From Sipunculus nudus (lineage: Eukaryota > Annelida > Sipuncula > Golfingiida > Sipunculidae): a stretch of DNA of 64,000 bases. Positions within the stretch are counted from its first letter, which is position 1. Each line of letters starts with the position of its first letter. The notes under the pieces were generated by a model, which was not told where the DNA came from, searched no databases, and saw nothing but the letters and a program-made list of their open reading frames with translations. Where the stretch lies: assembly GCA_026874595.1 (NCBI GenBank), contig CM049313.1, forward strand, positions 17,233,508 to 17,297,507, written 5' to 3'. Made by a program: the position numbers and the translations under genes. This document shows positions 35,540 through 42,142 of this stretch, piece by piece.

Positions 35540-35806
35540 CTTGTAAAGATAAGATATATAAGATAGATAAGACAGGTGGAGAGTGTTGCGGGGTGCATAT
35601 AAAACTGTCTCACTGATGAAGCTTGCTTTTCTATTAAAGCGGTTGCACCACCGGAAATGCTCTCCACCCCAGTGGGTTCGAATCCAGGATCGGCCAAATA
35701 TTTTCCCAATAGCAACAAACAGACAGACAGAGTTGTCAGAAACGAATACAGCTGCACCAAAACCTACCTTTCTCCCGTTAACATAGAAAATCAGGGTTGA
35801 TGACAT
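722..35806 (-). CDS. Gene B: XDH/aldehyde oxidase family enzyme, N-terminal half (18 exons, 651 codons in window)
   Basis: Members of this family are cytosolic molybdo-flavoenzymes that hydroxylate aldehydes or N-heterocycles and pass electrons from Mo-pterin through two 2Fe-2S clusters to FAD. Joining 18 exons with GT-AG introns gives one open frame of 651 codons from ATG at 35806. Domain order: ferredoxin-like 2Fe-2S (about residues 1-90; C42, C47, C50, C72), helical 2Fe-2S (about 102-164; C112, C115, C147, C149), FAD domain (about 210-330), flavoprotein C-terminal domain (about 357-450), linker, and start of the hammerhead domain (GEAVYVDD near 540). The Mo domain lies beyond the left edge. 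The part present is about 60 residues shorter than bovine XDH up to the hammerhead. The XDH NAD-site signature RREDD is not conserved, so oxidase (AOX) activity is more likely than dehydrogenase; this is inference. It sits 7.9 kb downstream of paralogous gene A, same strand. Confidence 0.93.
1362..1545. repeat. Small foldback (MITE-like) in intron 17
   Basis: Imperfect inverted repeats of about 45 bp face each other: the left arm contains AAATATTTATTAATCCG and the right arm its complement with a few changes. The ~180-bp length and palindromic ends suggest a miniature inverted-repeat element. No coding content. Confidence 0.5.
1861..2036 (-). CDS. Gene B exon 17: hammerhead domain
   Basis: Begins [20 protein letters not shown], then [25 protein letters not shown]. 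These are the textbook hammerhead motifs (A-x-V-x-S-x-x-A-H-A-x-I, and the aldolase-like x-D-I-P-G-x-N-x). Acceptor TTTCAG, donor GTAACA, phase 0. Confidence 0.95.
2037..4952. other. Gene B intron 16
   Basis: AT-rich intron. It holds a triplicated block (3489-3900) and a stretch near 2545-2660 with phrases such as GTGAAACCTGTCTAA that resemble worn pogo/Tigger-type element ends. Nothing else was recognised. Confidence 0.4.
3489..3900 (+). repeat. Three diverged tandem copies, about 143 bp each
   Basis: The phrase AAAATCACTGATTNTGCTCTGG followed by a GCCATATTGAA-type phrase recurs at about 3489, 3630 and 3775. Copies are clearly diverged, so the array is old. Function unknown. Confidence 0.6.
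4953..5133 (-). CDS. Gene B exon 16: linker and start of hammerhead domain
   Basis: Sixty codons. [20 protein letters not shown] is the interdomain linker; [20 protein letters not shown] is the start of the a/b hammerhead domain of the Mo-binding half (family pattern x-x-A-T-G-E-A-x-Y-x-D-D). Acceptor ATGCAG, donor GTAAAT, phase 1. Confidence 0.95.
5707..5833 (-). CDS. Gene B exon 15: end of flavoprotein domain
   Basis: Includes [20 protein letters not shown], corresponding to the family's P-G-G-x-x-x-Y-R-x-x-L-x-x-S-F-x-F-K-F before the interdomain linker. Acceptor CACAG, donor GTGGGT, phase 0 at the end. The 2.9-kb intron upstream holds a foldback element with a pyrimidine-rich core. Confidence 0.92.
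5971..7943. mobile_element. Foldback element with ~290-bp terminal inverted repeats
   Basis: The left arm (about 5971-6260) and the reverse complement of the right arm (about 7640-7943) match along their length: both start near GTGTTAGG, share CAAAACGTG, CTGCACTAATCGT, AAAGGCTATCTCC and end at CGGTTAGTGCTG. No transposase is present. The centre is a pyrimidine-rich tract. I could not define a target-site duplication. It lies in gene B intron 14. Confidence 0.8.
6306..7490 (+). repeat. 1.2-kb pyrimidine-rich tract (TTC/CTT/TCC)
   Basis: Almost continuous C+T on the plus strand, so the gene B pre-mRNA would be purine-rich here. It lies between the arms of the foldback element. Such homopurine-homopyrimidine DNA can form triplex (H-DNA). 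The long plus-strand open frame across it is a low-complexity artefact. Confidence 0.85.
7951..8145. repeat. Degenerate ACTCGAGTAC-type repeats
   Basis: Repeated variants of AGTACTCG and its complement crowd this stretch. This pattern is common in subterminal parts of hAT-like non-autonomous elements; the assignment is a guess from style only. Confidence 0.35.
8740..8918 (-). CDS. Gene B exon 14: flavoprotein C-terminal domain
   Basis: Encodes [18 protein letters not shown], then [20 protein letters not shown]. This aligns with the XDH stretch F-K-x-A-S-R-R-E-D-D-I-A-x-V-T-x-x-M-R-V. The R-E-D of the XDH NAD-site loop is G-T-F here, which argues against NAD use. Acceptor TTACAG, donor GTTTGT, phase 2. 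Confidence 0.9.
9442..9539 (-). CDS. Gene B exon 13: FAD / flavoprotein C-terminal domain junction
   Basis: Thirty-three codons including [15 protein letters not shown], the equivalent of E-x-L-x-x-I-x-I-P in the family, where the next strand enters the CO-dehydrogenase flavoprotein C-terminal domain. Acceptor ATACAG, donor GTATGT, phase 0 at the end. Confidence 0.88.
10747..10834 (-). CDS. Gene B exon 12: FAD loop, divergent
   Basis: Encodes [20 protein letters not shown], then G-A-I-C-R-V-A-Q-E. The G-G start and A-G-A end align with the G-G-N-I...A-G-A segment of XDH. The T-A-S-P-I-S-D-L-N-P loop that lines FAD in XDH is replaced by C-R-K-V-D-L-C-T, about three residues shorter. Acceptor CTGCAG, donor GTAAGA, phase 1. 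Confidence 0.88.
11082..11137 (-). CDS. Gene B exon 11: FAD-binding domain, short exon
   Basis: Nineteen codons, [19 protein letters not shown], matching the family's helix x-x-L-x-x-F-A-G-x-Q-x-R-x-x-A before the FAD loop. Acceptor CACTAG, donor GTAAGA, phase 0. It has no ATG in a useful frame and is short, so it was found only by frame continuity. Confidence 0.88.
11138..13574. other. Gene B intron 10
   Basis: Contains a (TA)n tract (11748-11815), two diverged copies of an AAACCGTTTGANCGAAACNTTTC phrase (about 12186 and 12334) and a poly-C run (12768-12781). No exon-like segment is expected or seen here, because exons 10 and 11 join in phase. Confidence 0.5.
11748..11818. repeat. (TA)n microsatellite
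   Basis: Uninterrupted TA repeat with one phase slip, in gene B intron 10. Confidence 0.9.
13575..13724 (-). CDS. Gene B exon 10: FAD-binding domain
   Basis: Fifty codons including [16 protein letters not shown], equivalent to the family's I-G-A-A-x-T-L-S-x-L-E segment. Acceptor ATAG, donor GTAAGC, phases 1 and 1. The upstream part (K-L-K-D-C-G-D-Y-I) diverges from XDH consensus but keeps expected length and frame. Confidence 0.9.
13961..14180 (-). mobile_element. (TA)n plus tRNA-like SINE copy, minus orientation
   Basis: A (TA)n tract at 13961-14026 is followed by a segment whose reverse complement has a tRNA-like head (GTAGCCAATTGGTAAGGC) and the tail CGACTTTTCTGGGTA...CCATTTCCATCTAT. The same tail occurs near 44950 and 47340, so this is a repeat family anchored at (TA)n. 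Confidence 0.6.
14802..14943 (-). CDS. Gene B exon 9: FAD-binding domain, N-terminal part
   Basis: Contains [20 protein letters not shown] followed by [10 protein letters not shown]-x-x-P-x-T-L-x-E-L-L and V-x-G-N-T are the hallmarks of the FAD-binding PCMH fold in XDH/AOX. Acceptor TTACAG, donor GTTTGG (a weaker donor), phase 1. Confidence 0.93.
15013..15560 (+). repeat. Minisatellite, 22-24-bp unit, intron 8
   Basis: Unit near GGATATTGTAGGNGAAGCNRG. The centre (15130-15290) is well conserved with alternating unit types; units decay toward 15560. It does not resemble exon 8 or 9. Several open frames here are products of the repeat. Confidence 0.85.
15731..15799 (-). CDS. Gene B exon 8: linker to FAD domain
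   Basis: Encodes 23 codons ending [14 protein letters not shown], equivalent to the family's D-P-T-Q-E-x-I-F-P-P-E-L just before the FAD domain. Acceptor GTCAG, donor GTAAGT, phase 0 at both ends. Confidence 0.9.
16125..16196 (-). CDS. Gene B exon 7: linker to FAD domain
   Basis: Encodes [15 protein letters not shown] and A-K-T-R-Q-T-R-L-Q, 24 codons in phase 0 at both ends. The cysteine-rich linker after the second cluster varies across the family; placement rests on frame continuity and clean junctions (CTCAG and GTAACG). Confidence 0.85.
16392..16453 (-). CDS. Gene B exon 6: second 2Fe-2S cluster, CxC
   Basis: Encodes [20 protein letters not shown] followed by K. The L-C-R-C-T-G-Y-R-P motif holds the last two cluster II ligands (C147, C149) and is close to invariant in the family. 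The introns on either side are short (237 and 195 bp). Acceptor CAG follows a run of nine T; donor GTAAAG. Confidence 0.95.
16691..16817 (-). CDS. Gene B exon 5: second 2Fe-2S cluster, first CxxC
   Basis: Begins [20 protein letters not shown], giving ligands C112 and C115 of the helical-domain cluster, then SMYTLLR and [14 protein letters not shown]. Acceptor TTACAG, donor GTAAAT, phase 1. This copy has the complete 3' part and donor, so it is the functional exon. Its first ~80 bases recur about 20 times upstream in the same intron. Confidence 0.94.
16818..18615 (-). repeat. Tandem array of exon-5 5' fragments with splice acceptor, ~20 units
   Basis: Units of 87-91 bp start near 16817, 16900, 16990 and so on. 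Each, on the minus strand, carries an acceptor-like TGTACTCACAG, then about 80 bases nearly identical to the start of gene B exon 5 (reading [20 protein letters not shown]), and runs straight into the next unit. Between about 17115 and 18400 four units form a 356-bp higher-order repeat (offsets 17115, 17471, 17827, 18183), nearly identical between copies, so expansion is recent. No unit has the exon 3' half or donor. 89 bp is not a multiple of three, so successive units shift frame. Confidence 0.92.
18786..18880. repeat. Perfect 24-bp inverted repeat (hairpin)
   Basis: Arms at 18804-18827 and 18852-18875 are exact complements, with a 24-base loop. The loop and left flank also share a direct repeat (CTTCGAGGNTTGATGTG). 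It lies in gene B intron 4, beyond the exon-5 array. It could be a recent foldback duplication or a small-RNA precursor; no evidence decides. Confidence 0.8.
19186..19318 (+). mobile_element. tRNA-derived SINE copy
   Basis: Contains a pol III B box (GGTTCGACTCC, 19270-19280) and the phrases ACTGTCTC, AGCTTGCTTT, AAGCGGTTG that recur at 35601-35660. Two copies of the same composite mark an interspersed family rather than a tRNA gene; no cloverleaf can be drawn. Confidence 0.6.
20170..20278 (-). CDS. Gene B exon 4: fourth ligand of cluster I
   Basis: Encodes [14 protein letters not shown], then [21 protein letters not shown]72 of TACL is the fourth ligand of the first cluster; TTVEGIGS and HPVQ are family hallmarks leading into the second cluster. 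Acceptor TTTCAG, donor GTAATA, ends in phase 0. The intron 3' end and the first ~45 bases of this exon are also the repeat unit of a tandem array directly upstream (see 20279-20576). Confidence 0.93.
20279..20576 (-). repeat. Array of exon-4 5' fragments, block 1 (~4 units)
   Basis: Directly upstream of exon 4 on the minus strand. Units of about 55-70 bp carry an intron-end-like TATATTTCA(G) followed by ACACTGTGCTGTGACAGCCTG-like sequence, which is the exon 4 start. Later copies have degraded acceptors (TTTCAATC). Confidence 0.85.
20577..23174. other. 2.6-kb segment splitting the exon-4 array
   Basis: Single-copy within the window, AT-rich in its middle (21000-22600) and less so at both ends. 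It separates two blocks of the same exon-4-derived repeat, so it may be an insertion; no inverted termini or target duplication were found. It contains a poly-G run (22644-22655) and an exact TGCGCATGCGCA (23086-23097). Minus-strand open frames at 22667-22855 and 22874-23119 look mildly protein-like but match nothing I know. Confidence 0.45.
23086..23097. promoter_or_regulatory. NRF1-type palindrome
   Basis: TGCGCATGCGCA is the full consensus palindrome for NRF-1 and is rare in AT-rich DNA. It lies inside the segment that splits the exon-4 array. Whether it marks a promoter is unproven. Confidence 0.4.
23175..23672 (-). repeat. Array of exon-4 5' fragments, block 2 (~8 units)
   Basis: Same unit as block 1: the phrase AACAGGCTGTCACAGCAC with GTCTGAAATATAACAAC recurs about every 60-70 bp on the plus strand; reversed, this is intron end plus exon 4 start. 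Most units keep an AG acceptor-like end. Block 2 is better preserved than block 1. Confidence 0.88.
23760..23995 (+). mobile_element. SINE 3' part, same family as 53047-53450
   Basis: Shares, in order with diverged spacing, CAGTAGACA, GGTGACACTAGGATA, ATGATAGGA, CAAACCGAAAT and AGATGTACATACTT with the copy at 53270-53400. The tRNA-like head is missing, so the copy is 5'-truncated. Confidence 0.6.
24202..24298 (-). CDS. Gene B exon 3: first 2Fe-2S cluster loop
   Basis: Contains L-T-G-T-K then [17 protein letters not shown], supplying three ligands (C42, C47, C50) of the plant-ferredoxin-type cluster in the C-x4-C-x2-C pattern of the family. Acceptor AAATAG, donor GTACGT, ends in phase 2. The CGACT core is diagnostic and fixes the strand and frame of the whole gene. 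Confidence 0.95.
24430..25550. repeat. GC-rich GCCCGC block flanked by GAGTC-type repeats
   Basis: Stretches near 24706-24765 and 25261-25450 are dense in GCCCGC/GCGGGC, a sharp base-composition outlier. Around them (24430-24560 and 25455-25540) are degenerate AGTCCGAGTC-like repeats in opposing sense. This layout resembles worn, nested hAT-type elements. Low certainty. Confidence 0.4.
25702..28199 (+). mobile_element. Helentron-like repeat element, copy 1
   Basis: Starts with GCTTGCCGGAA and a hairpin (25702-25709 pairs with 25723-25730), ends with TTCCGGCAAGCG...GGTCGTCTAG before T. The end is the inverted form of the start. Inside are about six tandem units of ~325 bp (GTGTCACCTTGTCAGTATGTC recurs). 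A short inverted terminus, CTAG end and internal tandem repeats suit a non-autonomous Helentron (HINE); this class call is inference. Confidence 0.65.
28369..30349 (+). mobile_element. Helentron-like repeat element, copy 2
   Basis: Same start (GCATGCCGGAATCAAAG) and same end (CCGGCAAGCGTTCGACC to CTAG at 30346-30349) as copy 1, same orientation. Its internal units differ: about four of ~310 bp with the phrase GGCCGCTAGGGGGCGCTG. It stops 23 bp short of the gene B exon 2 donor. Confidence 0.65.
28534..28546 (+). promoter_or_regulatory. Nuclear-receptor DR1-like site
   Basis: AGGTCA-A-AGGTCA is an exact direct repeat with one-base spacing, overlapped by TCAAGGTCA (28544-28552). Further exact TCAAGGTCA copies are at 25903, 27428 and 27758, one per repeat unit. 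They are by-products of the repeat unless shown to be bound. Confidence 0.3.
30374..30431 (-). CDS. Gene B exon 2: ferredoxin-like domain
   Basis: Reads [19 protein letters not shown] plus one base (phase 1). It matches the conserved segment in which T-L-L-x-Y-L-R precedes the first Fe-S cysteine loop. Acceptor TTTCAG, donor GTATCC. A repeat element ends only 23 bp beyond the donor. Intron 1 upstream is 5.3 kb. Confidence 0.9.
30545..32331. mobile_element. TTAA-flanked element with terminal inverted repeats
   Basis: Termini at 30545-30563 and 32313-32331 are perfect 19-bp inverted repeats (AGCTCAAATGAAACGATTT). Both are flanked outside by TTAA (30541-30544, 32332-32335), consistent with a TTAA target duplication. 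Inverted similarity continues inward imperfectly for ~250 bp (for example AAGCAGACAAACA near the left, its complement near 32105). No transposase frame: non-autonomous. Sits in gene B intron 1. Confidence 0.8.
32960..35030 (+). repeat. Long tandem array, ~165-bp unit, ~12 copies
   Basis: Units carry AGATTCTAGGNCTAANGGATACAATTTGTGCC, then a TCTGACT...GGGTGCTCAAAATC phrase, AGGTCACCATGACCTAATTTCAGG and CCAAGGACATTTGCC. They are diverged, so the array is not recent. It begins with ACCATGACGCTCAGCT, also near the start of the 59.4-60.7 kb element. In gene B intron 1. Confidence 0.8.
35417..35538. repeat. Duplicated (TA)n block in intron 1
   Basis: Two (TA)n runs each preceded by AGGACTGGAGAGATTAACAG and followed by AAAGCTTGTAAAGATAAGAT, so the microsatellite was duplicated with its flanks. 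Confidence 0.8.
35598..35745 (+). mobile_element. tRNA-derived SINE copy next to exon 1
   Basis: Exact pol III B box GGTTCGAATCC (35675-35685) and shared phrases with 19186-19318 (AACTGTCTC, GAAGCTTGCTTT, AAAGCGGTTG). It ends about 20 bp from the exon 1 donor, on the opposite strand to gene B. Confidence 0.6.
35768..35806 (-). CDS. Gene B exon 1: initiator exon (residues 1-13)
   Basis: Encodes [13 protein letters not shown], the usual N-terminus of the family (the L-F-x-V-N-G-x-K strand of the ferredoxin fold). Donor GTAGGT follows at 35767-35762. The ATG at 35806 has G at -3. The frame stays open a little further upstream but meets no other ATG before the next stop. A TTTATA-like stretch lies about 30-40 bp upstream; whether it is a TATA box is not decidable here. 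Confidence 0.88.
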
Positions 35807-37440
35807 GTCGATAATTTGCAAAATCGAGCAGCTCCATATAAATGCTTTCCTTCAACACTATCTTCTCTATTCCCCTGCGTAATACAAAGCACAGACCCTC
35901 AGTTCGTGACACGTTTCGTCCCGCAACCTTGACCCGTTCTCTGCACGATAACATTGGCCTAGATCCGGAGTCGCATAGTGATGAACCTGGCACTAGACAG
36001 CAGACGCGTACTTGCAGATCATGTATGTCATGTGCTTTCATGTGAACATCATTTTGCGCCTATCCATATTTTTTGGGTAAGGCCCAGCTATCCGCTTACT
36101 AGTCCGCCACGTACGGACTCCATTTATCTGTGATACGTCCGACCGTCTGGCGGTGAGAGTTCACCCTGCCGTTCATTGAAGGACCTGTAACATGAATTAC
36201 CACTGCTTGTTTAGCGATAGAGAAACAATCTTGTATTTATATATAGAAATAAACTTTTCATGTATCAAATTAAATCGATATATCACCTTTATGTGCGCCT
36301 GTAAATGTTTTCTTTATCCTTTGAACTGCCGGGGTTCAGATGTTGCATGCCAACTGGACACCGCCGGAAAAGGAATCCCATGCAAATTAGGTGGGCAATC
36401 TATGCAAACGATGAATTCAGGGGGGCTTTTCCCAGGAATGCCAGTGCCTTGCACTAGGATTGACCATATTTTCATAAGCATCCTTCCCATCATACATCGC
36501 TTGTTGTCAATGATGCTAAATTCCTATTGGTTGTTCCAACCGGAAAGCGCCATCGGCCAGACGGAGACGATGAAATATCTGACTTCATCCAGAGTAAGTG
36601 CCCATACTTTATTAATGCTGATCATCCAGCAACAGTTTTGGTCCCAACGGAGTCTAAGCATCTGTAACAATTATAATATGTGGGGTTTGTTTGGTGTCCT
36701 CACGCTTCACAAGGCATATACGTGTCTGAGGGTCTGTACGGATCCGTACAAACTTAGATAGTATAGACTCTCCCCGCCAGAGGCTGCAGCGCTTGTTTGT
36801 TTACTATATATGTCAGCGCTGCAGGACTGTAGCAATCCGCTTACTAGATACCTGCTAAACAAAAATCTGTTCACCAAATATCCATGTGTAAGCGAATGCT
36901 GCCAGAAATAACCGTCGATGGTTCAAATATGCAACGGTAATGAAAAGAGTAGGTAAAAGAAAGCACCAAGGAAAAATTTTTTTTTTTTAGAATTTGATGC
37001 GGAACGCGACATCGCTGTTGGGACTGGAGACGGTAACTGGGTCAACAGATTACTGAGTGTGTGTATACACTGAACCGCGACGCTCTGAGCGTACATGTTT
37101 CAGGCCATCCCGGCTATATTTACAGCATTTTCCTAGGTGTCCCGATCATCGGTATTCGGAAATTATTATGACACATATATAGGCACGGAAAAATAAAACT
37201 GGTTTTAAGTTTGATGTGAATAATTAAAATGATTATATGCATGTTCCTCAATTATATTGTCTTTTTTTGGCAACCTACATATTTTAGCAAGATTATTTTT
37301 ATCACAGGGGTTCAAATCAACCTGGAGAACCCCCGCTTGTGTGTTATAATTTAGCTGTTTCGTACAGCCAAAAACCGCTCTGAAGCGAAGGGTTTCTATT
37401 AAATTGTTGTAGAAACAACCGGTAAAACTTCAAATCAGTT

Positions 37441-37480
<40 letters not shown>

Positions 37481-37555
37481 AATCGAACAATATTGTATGA
37501 GCTTATTTCTCCCTTAATATATTTGCGATCAATTATGTAATCATAGATCCGCTGT

Positions 37556-37613
37556 ATTGTTTTATCATCGGTTAAACCACATATATATAAGTTGTTTTAC
37601 CGATGATAAAACA
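37556..37613. repeat. 17-bp stem hairpin
   Basis: ATTGTTTTATCATCGGT at 37556-37572 is perfectly complemented just before 37614, with an AT-rich loop. Probably a tiny MITE or palindrome. Confidence 0.6.
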
Positions 37614-37899
37614 ATCATATATATCTAAGTTGTCAATGAAACGTCTCTGAATCCATGAAAATAGAATGCTCTCTCCTCTCTCTGGATGTATTTGAAATGA
37701 ATTATGTCATTAAAGACGCGCTTAATCCATAAAAAAATTTATGAGACAATTCTGGAATCAATGAAAATTTAATTAACTCTCTCTCTCGCTCTCCCTCACT
37801 CTCTCTGGATTTGAAAAGAAATATGCAATATGAGACGCGCTATATTAATCATTATCTAATAAGAAAACAAAGAATGTTATTAGGTGAAAATAGTCTAGG

Positions 37900-38015
37900 A
37901 ACCATGAGAATTTGGTTACCTCCCTCTCTCTCTCTCTCTCTTCCGAAATCGTTCCCTGAATCTCTCGGTCTCCCTATCTCTCTCTCTCTCTCTCTCTCGC
38001 CCCCCCCCCCCCCAA
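37900..38015. repeat. CT-rich repeats, poly-C
   Basis: (CT)n runs at 37920-37940 and 37976-37999 followed by C15A9. Diverged copies of the flanking phrase (GAATGCTCTC / TTAACTCTCTCT / GACGCGCT) occur about every 130 bp from 37660. Confidence 0.7.
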
Positions 38016-41000
38016 AAAAAAACTGTTTACCAGTCGGACGAACAACATTTATTACTAGAGCACCAGAAACGTGCATAATACGCCCGTCCCGTATTTGGTG
38101 ACTTATGAACTCGTTAAACACGCGTGAATTTTGATGAGGTTATTCAGGTGATAAATATTTTTATGTAAATATTTATGGGGATCACATTTTGACTATACAA
38201 ATTAAGTTAATGAAGAATAATGTGGATCGACCTGGAGTTTTATTCTTTTAGAATAAACATATCTCTATTAAAATAAAGATCAGTTCTATGATCGATTTGC
38301 GTTGTTTAGACTGAGTTTTACATTAAAAATTCTGTAGACATAGGGGGAAACGTCAGACTGAGTTAAATTGAATTGTTTATGATTATAATGTAAGTGAACA
38401 TGAATATGCTAAAAATTGTATTATGATGCTGAGACCCCCATTTTATTTAGGTCTTAAGTTCTGTAGAAGCAAAGTTAAGCGAACACGATTTATCTATCAT
38501 GCAGGAAAAGGGGGCTTTGTCTATTTACACATTCTGTTGTTCACAGGTGTTTGTCAATGTGGGATCCGAAACCTAAGAAACTTTGGAGTAAATGTCGGAG
38601 AGTGTTTGGACATACAGATAAAACATATATTGGATTTGGAATATAATTGGTCGATTTTGATATTTAGAAATAGACTTTTAAGCTTCTATTTATTTATTGA
38701 CATCTTTTTTGCGGTTAAATCATTTAATCATATTACCTAATACGGGAAATAGAATTGCCTGTGAAATTAATTCAACGTCAGGCTTGCATTTAATAGTAAA
38801 ATGAATCATGTGTCTGTGGTATTTATTTTTTAACATTGCCAAATAGAATAAAGAAACCAGGCCTAAAGTTTAAAAGTAATTGGATACAGGTCAAGCAAAC
38901 GTATTCCAAATCTCATTATATTATCATATAACATAATTGCCTATGAAAAAAATATTAACATAGATTTTACATAAAATGAGCCTAATTCCTAGAGGAAAAA
39001 CATTTTTTCTATCTATTTTTCCACTAAAAACATGAGGTTGTGTGATGTGTTCAAAAACTATGGGCACATCTATGAGCACTGTTAAATCGGCAGTGACGTC
39101 ACACACTGGGAAATCCCCTGTGACTAAAAATTCTAGATCTCAGTAAAAGCACAGTATTTCCGCCTCTGTCAGTCCCAAATTTTCAGCAGAGAATAAAAAC
39201 AACATGCATTACTAGATCTGAGTTGTTGATAAAATTCAGTCTATGATGTCACACGTGTACCAGCCAATCAAATCAGGGCAAAGTCTGGGATCTGGGTGAA
39301 ATCCTCCCATCACACAACAAACGCACGCGGAATAGGTTTACTTAAACTACAGAAATAAAAAAGGAATAAGAAATATAGGCTAATATTCTACAGGACATGC
39401 TCTCTAGATGAAATAATGAATATTCAACTCGCACCTTATTTATTAAGCCTCCGTAGAGAACCACTAAACAACCAGACAGTTTCTTACATGACATAAAATG
39501 CAAGACTGGTTCATTGTAAACAGTACTACAATGTACCAAGAAGACTAAAAGACAGGAAATATTGAATAATCTGCAATTAAGTCTCGGAAATTCAGAACGC
39601 ATATTTTCCGGCTCATGAAGAACATGGCAAGATTTTTCAGTCCCCGATCCATCATATTTTTATCCTAAACTACATCTTAAATCAACCGCCAGGATGTTTC
39701 CTATCTGCCTTTAAAGTTGGTGGTTTTATCAGATATGTAACGATATAGTCCAAATTTGACGCTAAACCACCTGATTAAATGCAAATCTTAATTGTATACC
39801 CCTTTGCAAATGACATTGCATTTAGTAAACTACCCAAACAATATCGCATTGTAAACTTTTTGATTTTATAATATGGCCGGGTTGTTGTTAATGCAGTCTT
39901 AATGATTTCATTTCTATGTAATATTTCAATTTGTAGTGACCTTTTAAAGCCAGCGATGTAAAATTGGCTATTTGTCAACATATTTTCAGGAATGGGCTCG
40001 TACTCTTGTGATATGGCGACTATGATAGTAAATACAATAATTCTGATGAAAATTAATTGTGCTGGCAGAGAAGTTTTCACTTGAAGTTGCAATGATTTAC
40101 TTAGACCAGTTGCAATGAATAACAAAAACAAATAAAAATATAAACGTCAGGTTAATCTTGATAGGAAATATCGGCCATAGTTAGTTCAAACACAAGTGGC
40201 TGCTTAGGCAACTATCAAGATAAATATTCACACATTTATGCTTTTATATACTAAATATCTTGTGTTAATGTTAGTATGTAGCTTTCCCAGCCCTTTATCA
40301 TTTTTGGGGCTACAGGTGTATATTATAACAAAGATTATATTATGTTACTTATTTTTTTTTCAATATCTATATATGAGGACTTTTTTAACCTGCGCTTGTG
40401 ATTTTTTTTTTATCTAGCCGTAGTAACACCTTAATTTTAGTTTTGCACCGTTAATTAAACGATTTTTTTCACAGTCGTTCATTTTGTATGCAGTTGCTTG
40501 CTTGCAATAGCGTCTTAGATCACGTCATCGTGGATTTTAAGCTCTATCATTTATTATTGTTATTCATGATGAACGTACCTTTATAACTGCTAAAAAAATA
40601 TAACAGTCTTATACAAATGCATGGTCCTTCGATGCAAAGAAGCCTTTTTATTCTTGCTTCAGACTGGATGTGTATTACTGCTAATAGTTCATAAAGGGAA
40701 TAAAGAACGAATGTAATATTTATTGACAAAGACATCTGTTTAATTGTATGATATATAACGAATTTCTGTTACCCTTTCCATTATTTTCAAACCTTAACTA
40801 TGTTTCAGTGTTACCGTGAAACAGATGTCCATCTGAACATAACACACGAGATGCCTGAGTATATGTGTGAATTTTTTGCATATAAAACGTACTTTTCGGT
40901 CCGTGTGGTCAGGCATGAATTTTTATAACTAATACTCTTGACATTAATGGTCTAGTGAATGAATGAATCCGGACTGAAACGATCAATAACCCTAGAGACA

Positions 41001-41699
41001 AACTTCACCTTGACAGATACGGGGGCAGATAGGATATTTCGCGATTTATCATGATACTTCGTTGTGTTTAAGGGCAGGAAGCAAATGACGGAGGACAACA
41101 AGTTTAAAATATTATCTCTAGTAAAGCAGATATTTCGGTCTGTTGCCCCTTATTTAAAAGGCTGCAATTAATATATGCGCTTAAATTACTATTTTTTATT
41201 ATATACAAACGCGTCTTTGAAACGGATCCTGTTATTACTAACTCAAGAAGGCGTACTGACTGTTCTTATTCCATCTGCTCCAAAGGATGTCTATTATGGG
41301 TTAATTATTTTACCGTGTCACATTAAAGAGTGAATGCAATATCGAATAATCAGTTTTAGCAGCTATCACTGTCAGCTGATTAATATTCTCCCCTTGATGT
41401 CCAGAGATATAATAATAGTGGTAATTATCTATGTGCAATTCCCTGAATGGTTTCTCAAGGAGATGTATTATATAAAACTAGTGTAAATGATTATTTAATA
41501 ATAAAACAAATGAGGACAACACAAATATAATTCCACAATTTTCCCTTTTGGCTTATTTAGGCTTTTTTTAGATTCATGGTTCGTTGGGAATATATCGAGC
41601 TAGTGTTTGTGTATTGTTAGCGGTGTTTCTTTTATTGTGGTATATGTGTCTGTATACATTCAGTTTCTTGTCAAGCGCAATCCCTGTGCGCTGCTATGA

Positions 41700-42142
41700 A
41701 TAACCGCACCTGCTGAGCTCTCGCGGAGTGTAGAAGCACAGCGCTCATACTAATCTGGAACTTTCTGGGCTGGTCGCGCTCTATGAGCGCGTGTCTTATA
41801 GCGTTCTTTGGATGTGTGTTTTATGTATTATTCTTTGGGATTGTTCGTAAAATAGAAGTTTCTAGAATTTTTGAAAAAAAAAAATTGGGCTGTGTTTGAG
41901 AGCCGAGAGGAGAGAGAAATATTCCAGCGGACACAGATGAATGTGAGTCAGCTTGTGGACCTAAATTTGTAATGGATTTTATATAGTCTTCAGTTTGCTT
42001 TGGAATCACTACCAGGATTCCACTCTTGGATTACAACAGATTGATTTTGTGATTCAATTGGATTGTTATTTTCTGAGAAGATTTATGTGAACCGTTCATC
42101 TGGATTATACGTTTTAAGGGACTTGTTGTCGCAGGGACAGTG
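41700..42142 (-). mobile_element. Dispersed repeat family, copy 1
   Basis: Reads in the opposite sense to the copy at 53567-53985 with strong similarity along ~440 bp: shared GCGCTCATAGAGCGCGACCA, CAAAAATTCTAGAAACTTCT, TGTCCGCTGGAA and GTCGCAGGGACA. No open frame of note; non-autonomous element of unknown class. Confidence 0.7.

Noticed and set aside
36192-36761. 189-codon plus-strand open frame in the intergenic spacer
   Set aside because: One frame of this length is about what chance allows in 64 kb over six frames. No recognisable motif, signal peptide or splice context.
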